64,000 bases of DNA from the NCBI GenBank assembly GCA_007258455.2, contig VDFB02270651.1, positions 494,272,320 through 494,336,319 of the forward strand, read 5' to 3'. Source of the stretch: Sequoia sempervirens. Its lineage: Eukaryota > Streptophyta > Pinopsida > Cupressales > Cupressaceae. Each line of letters opens with the position of its first letter. Positions within the stretch are counted from its first letter, which is position 1. Below are positions 48,640 to 61,835 of this stretch, in pieces. The notes beneath the pieces were generated by a model. The model searched no databases and was not told where the DNA came from. It was given only the letters and a program-made list of their open reading frames with translations. The translations under genes were made by a program, and so were the position numbers.

Positions 48640-50283
48640 TACCCCAAAACAACCAACCTAGAAAATACATTTTCCATCAGTGTGATCAATGGTGGCATAA
48701 ATGTTCCATATAACAGTAAAAATACAACTTATCATTTCAAGAATGTCCCAAAAAAAAAAAACATAGGAATCAGTATGTATCAATGTTGTTTGCATCCACT
48801 ATGACATACATGTACATATCTACACACAGGGAAATACATTTTCCATCACTGCAATCAATGCGGCCATCAATGTTCCATACAACACTTAAAATACAGATTA
48901 TCATTCCAAGGATGTCTAAGTATGTATTAATATTATTTGCATCTAGTATGGTATACAGACTTATCTGCACACAGGAGAAATAAAGTGAAACACAAGAAAA
49001 CAAGGCATTTTCCATCACTCTGATCAATTGTGACATTAGTCTTCCCTATACATTTAAAATACAGCCTATCATTCCTTATGTCCAGAAATGTATGTACCAT
49101 TGTTTAGTGCTGATGGCTGCAACACAATAAAATAGTTCATCTTATACAAATTTTTCTCATTTTCAACAAGGCATTGGTGTTTATTGTCATCTAGCCTTGG
49201 CTATATTGTTTCATTATCGACAAGGTGTTGTAGGGGGGAAGAATTTCTAATTCATGCCCTTCGTTTTGTCACAATGGTTGCAACGCTAAAAAATAGTGAA
49301 TGTTATACAGTTTATGTTGATTCCATAAGGAATTCTTGATTGTTGCACTCTAGCCTAGGGTACATCGTATCATTTTCAACAAGTTGCTATTGAGAAGGCT
49401 ATATTGTTTCAATTTTAGATAAGGTGTTGTTCATAAAAGGTTGTATTGTTTGTTAATATGAATATTGTTTGATTTATGGATTGCATGTATTGATTTTGCA
49501 ACCATCAGTGCCCCATGCAAAGAAACCAAAATAACCTCCAACCACCTTCACAAAAGCTCAATGACACTTGATCGAACGTGCACCTTCACAGGAGCTTGCC
49601 ACTGTCACATCAACATTGATTGTTGTATGGCTTCGATGTAGTGGCAACGACTATACAGAAGCAAGTCGTTGTGGCATCAACATTAATTGTTGTATGGTTT
49701 CCATCTTGTGCAATGGTTGTAATTACACCTACTATTTTACACCCTAGGAAACATAGCAAAAGTTAGTGCAAGAAGATGCGGAAAAGTGGTAGAGGTGGTT
49801 GTTGAGCGTGCCTTGGGAATAGGGTGGCAAATTTCCCACCGTGTGGATAGAGAAGGTCGACAGAGTTAAACGTTGGTTTGCATCAACATTAATTGTTGTA
49901 ATTCTTTCTGTGTATCAGTGATGGTTGTAACAACACCTGTTGCTTAAAACCTCAGGAAACATAGCAAATTCCTACAAAATTTTCAATAAGGCATTGTTGG
50001 GTCTAATTCTGTTGCTATATATTATTGTGAATTTTTGTGTTTTTATGGGTTTTTCCATTTGGACCACTGTTGCAACCAATGTTTTTTTAATTATAGCCTT
50101 AGTTTTGTGGTGATGGGTTGCAATGCAATAAAATAGTTAATGTTATACACTCTATCCTTGATTCCATCAGGCATTGTTGATTATTGTTCTCTAGCTTAGG
50201 CTATATTGTTTCAATCTTTGATAAGGTGTTGTTGGAAAGCCTAGATTGTTTCAATTTTTTATAAGGTTATGTTGAGAAAATAG
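48640..50283. repeat. Modular repeat block with inverted copies
   Basis: 48660-49030 carries reverse-complement copies of the module seen at 40600-40700 (GTCATAGTGGATGCAAA, CATTGATnnnAnTGATGG). 49100-50280 carries forward copies of the TGTTATACAnTnTATnnTTG and AGGCTATATTGTTTCA module. Confidence 0.65.
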
Positions 50284-50547
50284 TATATATATACATATAT
50301 ACACATACATATATATACATATATACATATTTACATACATATATATATACATATATATATATACATACATATATATAAATATATATATACACATACATAT
50401 ATATACATATATATATACATACATATATATATATACATATATATATACTATACATACATATATATATATATAAACATATATATACATATATATATATATA
50501 TATACATATATATACATATATACATATACATAAATATGTATATATAT
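50284..50547. repeat. TATATACA-type microsatellite
   Basis: About 260 bases of TA, TACA and TAAA steps. The long minus open frames rich in Y, I, C and V here are artefacts. Confidence 0.98.
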
Positions 50548-50811
50548 CTGATGTTAGATGCACATATACATGCATTGTTGATTGTTGTTGAATAGCTTTC
50601 AACATATTATTTCATTTATGGTTTCCATGTAGTGGCGATAGTTTCAAAGCAATAAAATAGTCCACATAAACACATAGTAACAATGCAATGTAGAAACAAA
50701 CAATATTGCTTACAACAGTGACCTAGATGGAAGAACCCACCAAAAACACATGAATTCACAGTAACAAACCAACACAAAAACAAACAATATTTCCTTCCAC
50801 CCATTGCGACT
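50548..50811. repeat. Modular repeat block, right end
   Basis: Contains an uninterrupted copy of TCTGATGTTAGATGCACATA followed by the GATTGTTGTTGAATAGCTTT module. It represents the empty site of the copia-type insertion at 42549. The modules stop near 50811. Confidence 0.6.
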
Positions 50812-52285
50812 ATTGATCATCAAAGCTTGTGCCTCTCTGAAAGTCTTATGGGAAATTCAGCGAGTGGGGGACAAATTGCATCTCACTGAATACCTCCAGA
50901 TTTTTTTATAGAAAGTCAGCTCTTCTTTTGGGGTTTTGGCATAAGGGAGAAAAAGAAATGTAAATATAAAACATATAAGGTGATGCGTCAAAGCTTTTAT
51001 AGCATTTCAAACTCAAATTATTCCTATGATTGATATAAAGGACACAAAATTCCACAACCCCTCATTGTTGGAAAGAGAACGAACAACAAAGGCTAATTTC
51101 AAGCACAGTGCAGACTTTCAAATCCTTCTGCAGGCAGTGTTCAATAAGGTCCAATCAAACATAAATATTTCTTAGAGTAAAAGAACAATATTTCAAAAAT
51201 TATAAGAACTCTATCTCCTAATACAACATAGCACAGAAGAATAATGACTTCAAGGAAAACTGAAAAGTCCAATGACATAGTCCAATTTCTCCCAAAATTG
51301 CTATTCCACAACACAAGCATAAAGCATTGAAATTCGCTATTTAAACTACCAAAATATAGCTTGCAAGACATAGTGTTTCATTCAAAACGATAATATAAAG
51401 AAAGAAAGCTTGAAAAAGCCCATACATGCATAGTCTTAATAAATTCCCCTCAATAGTTCATGCTTTAATTAAAACTGAACTTTAAAACAAAGGTCAGATG
51501 CTAATCTGACAATAGTTTAAACCTTAATATATATAATTTTCTAGAATAAAGTAGTTCTATAACTTGCTTCTGAAAGATAGTTCTTAAAACTTTAAGAAAA
51601 ACTAAAATGAAAACAATTTTTTCACAAAGAAAATCATTCCTCCTGAAAAAATACTTTTTCTTTTGGTGTCGTCGCCTTTCTTATATAGTCGTTACAGAAA
51701 GAACACCGCCTCAACCTAGAAATAAATGTTGCTAGATGTTGATATCTAATAGCTCGCAATCTAATTTGTAAGCCCTTGGTTAGGCCGCAAAAGATCTTTG
51801 CATTAAATTTTCAGCTACTGCATTGATGTCTTTTAGATATTTTTAAAGAAAGAGAGCAATACCTGATCAAATCTTAAAAATGATATTTCAACAATTACTT
51901 CTTACTGATTGATCACATCATCTTGAAGCACTGAATAGAAGCTTCCATCCTGAGAAACAAACAAAGAGAAACCAACAAGTTTCGTCAATCTTTAAAAGAT
52001 ATTTCTTTAAAAGATATAGTCCTCCTTTGATAGAGAGATGACACATCGCTTAGTCAGAAACTTATGCTTTCCGAAAAATGTTTTTGTAGTGAATCTTTGT
52101 CATCCTGACACATGTCTTGGGAACTCCTCTGAAAAGAAAAATGATAAAGGAAATTTGTGCAACCACCCCATGGTGCATTTCCTATCTTCCTTGTTAGCCT
52201 TATCTTATCCTAAACACTTCCGCAAAATATAAAAAGTGAAGCCAAAAATTGGAAGGCTAGGGCAATGGGGAAAAACCACTTCACA
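50812..52285. mobile_element. LTR-like region C
   Basis: The right edge is TTCACA at 52285, so it begins TGTGAAG on the minus strand or ends in CA on the plus strand. A TATA-type sequence, minus-strand TATATAAG, lies at 51680-51687; the plus strand reads TTATATAG. The left edge near 50812 is estimated from where the modular repeats stop. The orientation is disputed. ORF-C and the integrase fragment favour a minus-strand 3-prime LTR, while TTTTGGCGACTC at 52287 on the plus strand favours a 5-prime LTR followed by a primer-binding site. Confidence 0.45.
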
Positions 52286-55200
52286 GTTTTGGCGACTCAT
52301 AGGGGCCTTCGCTCGCAGAGGTACGAACCCAACTCTCTAGAAATTCTTGAAGTTTGAAGAAGGAGGAATGTTGTGCCTGCCATTCTTCCTCAATGGGTAA
52401 GGACATACTACAGATGAGCCTGTAGGCTTGATCAAGCTAGAAAAATTCTTTGAAAGACATGATCCCCCATCTGGCAGTAACCACTCCAAGGTAATGATAA
52501 AGGTGAGAAAGGTGGAAAATTTTGCACTCAACCTCATCAGCCATGTGCACTGTACTCAAACTCAGAAGCGTAGTAGCAATCTGGTCTTTGTATTTGATAG
52601 CCTCTCTAATTTTCTCCACAGTCTACACATTTCCTTCTGGGGAAAACAGGGGAGGTAATCCATAGTTGATCAAAACATTAAAGTCCTTTTTAATCTCTTC
52701 AACTCTCCTTGCCAACACTATCTGGCAATCTTTACACTTCTTAGCAATCTTCTGGGAGTTGACAATTTCACTAGCTTTGATATAGGCGGTTCTTCGGTCA
52801 ACAATTCTAGTATCCTTTAAAACTTCGTCAGAAGCCACACAAAGTCTAGAAATGAAACTTTTTGACTCCACCACTTGAGAGTCACATTTCTATAAAACAT
52901 GATCAGACGTTGAGCCAATCTTCTCATTTATTTCCTAGACATCCTTCAAGAATTGAGAAACAGGCTTAAGAACAAGATTTACGGCTACAATCCCTCCCAA
53001 TGTGAAGATACTAGTCTTTTTAGCAGTGGGAGATACCCGGTCTCTCGAGCGACAACCAACTCTTGATTGAGTTGAGTCTCCTTAGTCTTTGCATTTTCCT
53101 CTATTCGACCCTTTTCTTTGAGGGTGTCTGTTAGTTCGGAGCTTACTCTTCATACCTGCAAATCACGGGTCTGTAATGCGGACATGTCCTTTTACCTTTC
53201 TTGCTTCAATTTTTCAATGTCCACTTGTGCCTTCCGAATAGCATCGAAAAAATGAGATTGGACATTACCCAACTCATTCTATAAATTTTCTTGAGTACTT
53301 TTGTACCCCGCATTGGTCTGATGCTGGATGATGAGATCAAATTTTAACCTTCTAATTTCGGCATATAGCCGAACCTACTGGCTTTGTGCTTCTCCAAGCA
53401 ATCTTGAGTCTTCCCCTTGTTTACTCTGAACTTGCATTATGCGGGTCAACTCAACATCCTTAGCTTTGAGTTTCATTTGCAGTCTACCCACTATTTCTCT
53501 TACATTTACCAACTCCATCTCATGCTTTTTTAACTTTCTACCTAGCTTTACATAGTCTGAGTATACCACCCACTGGGTGGTGTTAGCTAAGACCACCTTG
53601 TCACATGGACGTGTCTCGGTTAGATCCAGGCCTGTTGTCCAAATGTTGTAATCCTCCAGCTGCATCTGCCCTTCAGGCTTAGCCATGAGCGAGGTCATAG
53701 TACTGATTAAAAGAGAATTGTGCTCCTCATTGTAACAAGCCTCGATCTTCTTAGCAACCTATGACTCAACATTTTTCATAAGCCACCTTTGTTTAGCATT
53801 TCGTTGGGCCATCTTTGTTGCATTGAAATGATCTTGGAGAGTTTGAGGAACATCGATGTTCTATGCTGCAATAGGGGCACTAGGAGGGAAACTAAAAAAG
53901 GGTAACAAAAGGGGAGACTTTAGATGTATGGGTATGGGGAGAGGGAAAGAGAGAGTTATCATGGAAAAGGGTGGTACACCTAGCTGAGGCTGAGTGGGGG
54001 ATTTTCTGGTGGAGGTAAACAGAGACATTGGCGGGTGGAAAGGTGTTTTTTTGGAAGTTGTTGGATCAGGAGTGGGGGTTAATACTAATGCTTCAACTCT
54101 TTCAAAGGGGCCCCTTGATAGGGTGAATAAAGATTCAGCAACGGCTGAAACAAATGTTGCTCATTCAGAGTGTGGGGTAATCTTAGGAATTTCACTCTAA
54201 ATAGGGAAAGGTGCATTTAGGATTATTAAATTAGGGTCCATGGATGGAGAATTCCTTCCCAAAGGAGGAGGAGAGGGGGTAATCAAAGATGTAGAAATAG
54301 GAAGAGAAGGAGGAGTAAGACTTACTTGAACCATGGTGGTCAGCACATGTTGGAAAGTAGACTCCACTTCTTCTCCTCGGATCGGTGTTTCAAATATTTC
54401 TAGCTTTTCAAGCCGCCTTCTCTTCTCCCGACTAGAGCTAACATGTTCTATTCTTTTGACCACCGATCCCTCTAAAAATTGACCCTCAGTGACTTCAATG
54501 GATGACACTCTTGTGGACCGCCGGGGTTTCTTTCCTTTACTCTAGGCATTGGAGGCAGATGGAGCATACAAATCCTTTTGCCTCAAATCTTTCTGACTAC
54601 CAGATTCTCAAAGTTGGTGGTTCCATCGCGGAGCTTGTTTTGCATCGATTTCATGGCTAGTTTTTGGATTACTTTTGTCAGAGTTGGCCTCTTTATCATA
54701 AAAGTAGTCAAATTCTTCATCTTGTGGGAACTTTCTGACAAGATGGCTGGGACAACACAACTCTTCTCGGAACCTCCATAAATTTTCCTTCTTCCTTTCT
54801 GACATCCCCTCTTCTTTAGTTGTGTGTTGATGGATTTATTTATTAGGAGGTTCCTATCATACTGGACCTTTGGCATATAGAAACTTAACCATTCTGGTCG
54901 CTTGAAAGGAATATGCTTCAAGTCAATGTATACCTGCACACTTTATTGAGTCATGTTCTTCCTTCTTTCGAAGTATTCCCGCTCAGACTCATGCTTTACA
55001 TTGTAAATTCCCCTTGGATTATAGTCCCACTTATCACAAATGATAAACAGGCCCAAAACTACCAATAGATTCTTGAGTTCCTCTTCACAAAATTGCTTTG
55101 TAAGCAATACCTAACTGTTAGCAATATTGAGAGGAAGTGGATACAACCTCGTCTTGTTTCTCCTTGCACCATACATTTTTTCAATAATGGTCAACTGGCG

Positions 55201-56560
55201 GCATGCTTTCAGTGTGAAAAATCTGTCTGTTACAAACCTAGGGAGTTGAAAAGACTCGTTGGGAAAACCATGAAATCTAATAAATGTGAAATCCACACCC
55301 AAGAAGTAGTCCACTAGGTTCTACGAGATCCTTATCCATTGTAAAACCTTAGGAGAGAAACATCCCGTAGGACAGAGTAAAAATTCTTGGAGTATGGGCC
55401 TCAAAAAGTAATCTGCAAACCCATAATAATCCCCTATTTTAGAAATTAGATGGGTCCCTACATAAATTGGTTGAAGACAGTTCCTTTTGTTGAGCCTAGA
55501 CACTAGCACATTTTTCCTAAAATATTCAAAATTTTGATGTAAAATTGAATGAGCCAAGAAAGAAGGGTACCTGAATTTAGAATCAGTCCCGTAATTTTTT
55601 AGCTGGTCCAACATGTTCCTAGCTATTACCTTGGCGAAATCATAATGCCTTTGGATCTTTTCTCTCTTTAGCTCAAAAGCCAAGCCGAACAGAAAAGGAA
55701 GAACCTGTGCATCATTTTCAAGACCAAATACCCAAGCCAACATCAAAAATACTACCTGAGTGTCCCTCTTGAAACTATCATATGATAGAGGGAAAGGAAC
55801 ATGGCCTCTATCTGGTCGTTCCCTTGTTTCTTCTTCATAAAAGTTTGTTCTTCTAGCCTTTTCTTCCTTGAAAATATCCATCTTTTCCTCATTGAACAAC
55901 TTTGAATTCTAGGTCATAGGGATACATAGCATATCTTGTATGGCTTGAGCAAAAATGGTAACTCTAACCCTGCCATTTTGGATAATCCCTATTACCTCGT
56001 CAAATTTCTTCGCACATGCATTTACCAATTCAGGGCATGGATGTACAATGGGAAACATGAACTGTGACAAGCTGCAATCCCATAACCGAAGTGCAAAGCT
56101 TGGGTGTCCCATACTTTTCCTTCTTTTCAAACACACCTTCCCTGAGGCTTTTAGGGTTGATCGATAGCTTGGGATCAAAACAATTGTCGGCGATATCTTG
56201 TACTTCTTCTCTTTTCATAGGCTTATCCATAGGTACCTTCTTGCAGCACTCGAAAGGTCATTCCTCTATAGATAGAGTGTTGGAAAAAGACTTCTACCCA
56301 AAAATATTGGCATAACTAGGTCGTTGGCTTGGGACTGTGGCCTATCTTCAAAAAGTTGAGGGTTCCACAATGACTACATCAAAATTTGTAGAGAACCTCT
56401 TAGGGATAATGGTCAGGGACCTTTTTCCCTCAAAAGAAAAAATATACTTTTGAGTGTAATCAATGATTTTTCTAGTACATGCACTCAAGGTTGCGCTATT
56501 ACTACTAAGCTATTAAATGATGCCACTGGGATGATACGTGTGGACTAAAGATCTGTATCC
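52281..56560 (-). pseudogene. ORF-C: long extra ORF of a second Ty3-type element
   Basis: A decayed coding region. The N-terminal part includes SFEGKRSLTIIPKRFSTNFD near 56420 and MDKPMKREEVQDIADNCFDP (56230). A globular stretch follows at 56178-55321, with RVRVTIFAQAIQDMLCIPMT, VVFLMLAWVFGLENDAQVLP and GDYYGFADYFLRPILQEFLL. A basic segment lies at 54939-54583. A Ser/Pro/Thr-rich stretch occupies 54508-54197. Probable coiled coils lie at 53698-53375 (KLKKHEMELVNVREIVGRLQ) and 52874-52437. After one stop the frame runs through EEEWQAQHSSFFKLQEFLES to end SPKL and TGA at 52281, inside the first bases of the LTR. The same overall plan as ORF-B, and the same end at an LTR, suggest the same family. 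I recognise no catalytic domain. Confidence 0.6.
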
Positions 56561-57037
56561 CTTGGGAATGCCAAAAATATTGTGAGGATGGAATTAGTAC
56601 ATTCCTTTTGCCACCTCTTAATTAAAAAGAAATATTGCCTTGAGAAGTGTGCTTTCTATCACACCAAACATACGTAAGTGGTGCAAAGTGCCCTCAAAAA
56701 ATGTAACCATGAATTTTCTAGAGATTTTTCTTTTGAAGCGCGTTAATCCCATCTTTTCTCATTAATGGGATAGTTGGCACTAATGATGGCAATGTACACA
56801 TGTCAATAATCAGTGCACTAGAGAATTTACTCCCAACGTCCCAATTTATTTCTTAAGACATTCTATAGGATCCTCCGTATGATTTATCCACCCTAGTCAG
56901 TTCTGCCTCAAATTTTCCCATTACCGCTTGGCCAAAAATAGATATTTCATTGATCAATTTTGCTAGTTGACCTTTTTGTATGTATAGTCATGCCACCTTT
57001 TGCAACATTCATTCGAACATAAAGCTCTCTAACTTAG

Positions 57038-57640
57038 TTGGCCTTCCATCTACTTTCTTTCCATTATGCTAGAATTTTCCGCTTTACCAAGATGTCTACT
57101 GGCTTGGGGACCCCTATTCGGCTCCTTCCTTGGAGGCCACAATATAGCTTTGCAGGAGAAGTTACTAGTGACCGAATCAAACGGTTTGCCAAGAAATGTG
57201 ACCCACTTATCATGACTGTGTTCAAATGGGTGGTGGGTACTGACTTCATTTCTGGTGAGAACTAGCTTAGTGACAACTGTAATGTGCTTTCTCGATTTGT
57301 GGCCTCACTGTTGGACCTAAACATGTCCAAACCTATGATAATTGAGCTATGTCGAGAGATGTTTGACACCTCACTGATGGAAGGGCTTGGAGAAATAGTG
57401 CAAGTAGCCATCCTTTGCATTGGTATCCCTAGCGCCATGGACCTTCGAAGGCATGTGGACTTTGGTATAGACGTGCCCTGACTACCCTTTCTTTCTGACT
57501 TACGCACCATGGACGTTGCAACACATCGACATTCTTCACATTCGGCAACCATTTTCTTGCTTCGTGAGTACAACATGGAGTGGGTTACCTAACTGGCCTA
57601 GAGGAAACACTTCAACTTCCTAGTGCAGAGTAGTAATGAG
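57038..57640 (+). pseudogene. Unidentified plus-strand coding-like stretch
   Basis: The plus strand reads almost openly with protein-like composition: RFTKMSTGLGTPIRLLPWRP, FAKKCDPLIMTVFKWVVGTD, SRFVASLLDLNMSKPMIIEL and MLEG-like FDTSLMEGLGEIVQVAILCI. It is followed by DLRTMDVATHRHSSHSATIF after a stop. It opposes ORF-C and the integrase fragment, in the region between them. I do not recognise the family. It may be a captured gene fragment or an antisense ORF of the element. Confidence 0.4.
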
Positions 57641-58019
57641 TAGGCTTTGGGCCCGTGGTTGTGTTCGTCATGTTCTCCGGCCCTCCTTTTACAACTAGGC
57701 CAAGAGAAGAAGAGAAAGAAAGAAAAAGAAAGAAGGCCCAATATCGAGTCTTTTGTCATTCCTGGGTGATGGCCAGGGCACTTCCAGACTACTTTTGCAC
57801 GTTACTCCTTCCTTCTTTATCTTTTTCTTTGTACACCCTTTTGGGCTCACTCAAGAGAGTCTCATGTTTGAATTTGAGCATTGGGCTTACATATATGTCG
57901 AATTTTCAATATAATACTTGAGCTACTTATTTCTTAGTATCCTTCTTTAGGTTTTATTCTAAAACTTTGAAATAATTACAAAATTTACATATAATACATA
58001 ACTGTTTAAAGTTTTTAGA
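57641..58019. other. Noncoding between integrase fragment and plus-strand stretch
   Basis: Contains an AGAAG/AAAG purine run near 57705-57735. No gene recognised. Confidence 0.4.
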
Positions 58020-58521
58020 AAAACTATGCATTTTAATGGAAAATCTTCAGATAAATATAGTTCACTGGTATACCTAAAGCGTTGCCTTCCAGATCTTCAA
58101 GTTTGTATGCATTCTTTCTTTACATGCATTGATTTGGAAAGGTCCCTTCCACAATGCTTCAAATTTTGTGTGTTATCCTGGTTTTGTACTAAGTTCATCA
58201 TATTTTAGCACTAAGCTCCCTTCCTTGAATTCTGGACTAAAGGCCTTTTTTTCAAGCCATTGCTTGACCGTCTTTTGACGATTGATCATGGCTCCATGGG
58301 CCTTTTCTCTATCTTGTTCCAATTTAGAGTTCTTCTAGTTGTACTTCCATTCCAATCATTTCCACCCAGGGCCTCTCAGTGAGGTTGTAGAGCTGTGGAT
58401 TTCTATAGAAATGGGCATTACCACCTCTCAGATACCAACTCATAAGGTGAAGTCTCTAGAGAATCGCTTTGGGTGAATTTGGTCCTACCCCACAAAGTGC
58501 CACCTTTAGGATGCTTTCTTG
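58020..58521 (-). pseudogene. Ty3 integrase C-terminal fragment
   Basis: The minus strand shows SLETSPYELVSE and VVMPISIEIHSS, then QDREKAHGAMINRQKTVKQW, FSPEFKEGSLVLKYDELSTK and FEALWKGPFQI. These match the end of the integrase core and the C-terminal GDxVLx and GPFxI region of Ty3 integrases. Stops and frame changes are present. It lies upstream, in the minus sense, of ORF-C, parallel to the integrase-spacer-ORF-B order at the left of the window. Repeat R cuts it at 58522. Confidence 0.75.
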
Positions 58522-58690
58522 TGGGTATGTAATAGATCATGATGGGGCCAAAAAGTGGCAATATGGATGGGTATGTGGTCAATTTAATTATTTTTTTTAC
58601 CCAAAATTGATGAAATGAAAAAGGGTTTTAAAGAAGATTCTCAGCTTTCCATCGACATAAATTATGCTTTATTTTTAATTTATGCCTCTA
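58522..58690 (+). repeat. Repeat R, truncated copy
   Basis: Matches the first about 165 bases of 47836-48450 (GATGGGGCCAAAAAGTGGCA, then TTTACCCAAAATTGATGAAA) and then diverges at about 58685. Confidence 0.75.
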
Positions 58691-60565
58691 GATTCTATCA
58701 AAATAAACCTTCTTATCCTAGTCCATCAAACATTCCATCTATCCTAGGTCCTTATCCTAGTCCATCAAACCTTCCATTTATCCTTGGCCCTTATCATCCA
58801 AACCCTAGTTCATCAACCCTTCCATCCATATTGGGGCCCTACATCCCTCCATCTCCTATTCATCAAGAACGACAAAGGCACACACCCTTGATGCCCTCTC
58901 AAAATTCTACCTACATTAACCCATCCATAAGACCTCCATATCATTCATCTCCATCCACCCATCCCATTGCTCTTGGAAGCAATTTGGGTGCCAAATGTCA
59001 AAAGCTTCCATATCAAAATCCACATGTATCAAAGGATCAACATGTCTCCTTGAAGAGCCATGCAAAAATAAAATAAAATTTGATCCCAAGTCAAAATAAA
59101 AATCCAAAAGGCCACAAAGGCCCATCAAGTCAAAAGCAAAAAATTCAAAGGCCACAAAGCCCCATAAAGAAAAAAGAAGAATTTCAAAGGCCACATAGGC
59201 CCATGAATCAAAAATAAAAGTCAAAAGCTATGTGGATTCCTAAAAGTCTCGTAGAAGCAATAAAATCTAAATTGGCATCCAAATTTGCTAATCCAAAAGC
59301 TTTCTTCTATCGTCCATCTAAAAACCTATCACCTTCCAAATTCAGTTTTCCTCCATCACTCCACCACCCTTCAAGGTGTGTGTCAATGTTGATCTTTCCA
59401 TCCTTTCCATCCTTTTCATCTATCCATCAACAAGCCTTCCAACCTCCTATCCATTATCCAACATCCATCCCCCATTATCCTCCTTTAATCCAAACCTTTG
59501 CATAAGTCCTTAGCTTCTTCCATCACACCATTTATCTACCAACGTTTATGAGTCTAATCCTTCTTGCCATGGTTTATTAGAGCACATATTAAAGGGATAT
59601 TAGCTGTGAATCTTGATGCTTGATTCCTCCCTCCATCTCCCTATCATGCATGCATATATTACCTTCCATATCCATATCCTATCTTCCATATTCCTCTTGT
59701 ACTCTACACTTGGGGGCAAGTTTCATCCATCCTTTCATTCATATCCATTATCCTCTTTACATTCATCCTTTACCTTTCCACCTTTGATCTTGACAAGGTT
59801 AAGGATCTTCTTGAACATCGTATATCTTATCCTATACACTTTATCCATATCTTCCGCACCATATCCTTCACCGTATCCATATTCCACCATCCTATCTTAA
59901 TGCATCCTTTTTTCGCTTCCTTGGTCTTGATGAGGAATAGGAGCAAAATACTTAGGCATTGTGTCCATATCTTATCGATCTTGATCATTCTATTCATTAT
60001 CCTTATCTTTGCATTCTTCCATTCCATATCTCCTAGTTTATCAAAATCCATGTCCCATTTCCTTCCTTTGTTCTTGATGAGATTAGGGGAAAAATTACAA
60101 ATGTATGCTTTGGATTCCAGTTCATATCCTTATGTGTTACCATTCCATCATAGTTCACATCCTTATCATTTATCCATGATTAAATTACCTCCAATGTTGG
60201 TCATCATGTCCCTTTGCAACCTTGAATCTTATCATGTGAATCATATTTAAGCCTAGCTATAAAACATTATCCAATCCTCATATTTTTTGTCAATCAAACA
60301 TAAACAATCATCAATCTTATCATACTTAGAGGAATCAGTGATCCTAAGTACTTATCATCATCATGTCTTATGGAATTGATCATTCCTAGCATCCAATCAA
60401 CGAACCATTATCATCTTTTGACAAAGGATATGTTGCTTGTGTGACATGTTTTGCAGTGAATCTTTCATTTTGATCTATCATTTATCCATGGTTGCATTAC
60501 CTCTACTGTGGAAGATTTTATTCCTTCAATCAGTCATATCACATTTTATTTCACTCCATCTTTAA
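58691..60565. other. Pyrimidine-rich noncoding with short repeats
   Basis: C/T-rich sequence full of TATCC and CCATCC steps gives long proline/serine-rich open frames that I judge noncoding. At 59100-59200 there are three copies of CAAAGGCCACAAAGGCCCAT-like units about 42 bases apart. It resembles the variable 3-prime region of a plant Ty3 element, given the LTR at 61836. Confidence 0.5.
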
Positions 60566-60745
60566 AACTTAAAAAAATCCAAAAAAAAATCATAAATGTC
60601 CTGAAAAAATCCAAAAAAAAATAAAAATCATAAAATGTCCTAAAAAATCGGTAAAAAAAAAACCATAAAATGTCCTAAAAAAATCCAAAAAAAAACCATA
60701 AAATGTCTTGAAGAAATCCAAAAAAAACAAATATTCCAAAATCCC
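60566..60745. repeat. A-rich tandem repeat, unit about 30-34 bp
   Basis: Five imperfect units combining AAAAAATCCAAAAAAAA with CATAAAATGTCCT. Confidence 0.9.
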
Positions 60746-61835
60746 AAAAAATAGTGACACTTTCAGATCACCACACAACTTTGAACTTCAACAAAATCAA
60801 AGCGCACAAGTGTTGACAACCAAACAAACATTATAACATATATATCAACCCATCTTACAAATCCAACCAAACGCATAAACTGTAACGAGAATTAGTTCTA
60901 CATCGAAGTAGGACTCCTGTTTGTTTGTTGATCTTTGCTTATTTTATGTTTTTATCTTTGGTGACATGTCTTTTAGCTTCTTTAGGATGTCTTTGACTAG
61001 AGAGGCAAGGATGGGGCATGTTCATTTGTTTGTTGTTTGTTGATTGTTTCTTATTCACAGGATGAATCATCTTAGGACATGGTTGTCTAAAACCATCGAG
61101 GACGTATGATTCCAATGTGGATGAGAGCATTCCTTGTCTGATAGTGTCTTCCATGCAATAAATATTCAGGTCATCTAAGGTTCTTATGCCTAGATGCTTA
61201 TACTTCATTACTAAATAAAAATGCAAACAGTATTCAGATCGTCTAGATGTTCATGTTATCTAGACGCTTATACTAATTTGTGACATAATAAGCCTGATGA
61301 TGATAAAAGCACTTAAAAGGTACAAGAGGCTTCATCACCTTCATTCTCTTCCATCTTGCATTTCATTTTCTGCATCTTTCTTGTTGTAGAGAAATCAATC
61401 AATTGCTTAACTCACTGATATATGTCTCTTTGAATCAAATCTCAAATCAATCAACTTGCTTCTAAAATTTCATGTCCCTTAATCAATCAAATAATCCATC
61501 ATTGTAGCACCTTTGTCTTACTTTAGCATAATTTCTAATCGTACTCTTCACCATCAACTGGCTATACTGGATCATTTTCCCATCAATTGTTCAATTACAT
61601 CCATCAATCCTTTGTATTTTCATCAAATGTACTTCATCATGAATACTTGTACAATATCAGGTATCTAATCACTTCACATCTTATCAAGAGATTAATCTTC
61701 TTACAACTGCTCAATCAATCTCCCTCATATCATTCTTATCATAATCCTTACCAAGATATCTTTAGTATGTACTTCGCTTTGATCAATCTTTTGTTTGAAA
61801 CAACGACAAGCCGCATTGTCTCAAAGAGGGCAAAA
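60746..61835 (+). other. Noncoding upstream of gypsy-type LTR, ending in a polypurine tract
   Basis: No ORF recognised. The last 14 bases CAAAGAGGGCAAAA (61822-61835) form a polypurine tract abutting the LTR start TGTGACACC, a pairing common in plant gypsy elements. Confidence 0.55.

Noticed and set aside
50251..50605. Two overlapping minus open frames rich in Y, I, V and C
   Set aside because: They are a translated TATACA microsatellite.
58615..59505. Proline/serine-rich plus-strand ORFs of 153 and 91 codons
   Set aside because: They come from CCATCC and TATCC low-complexity sequence that also yields open frames in other phases; no start context or domain.
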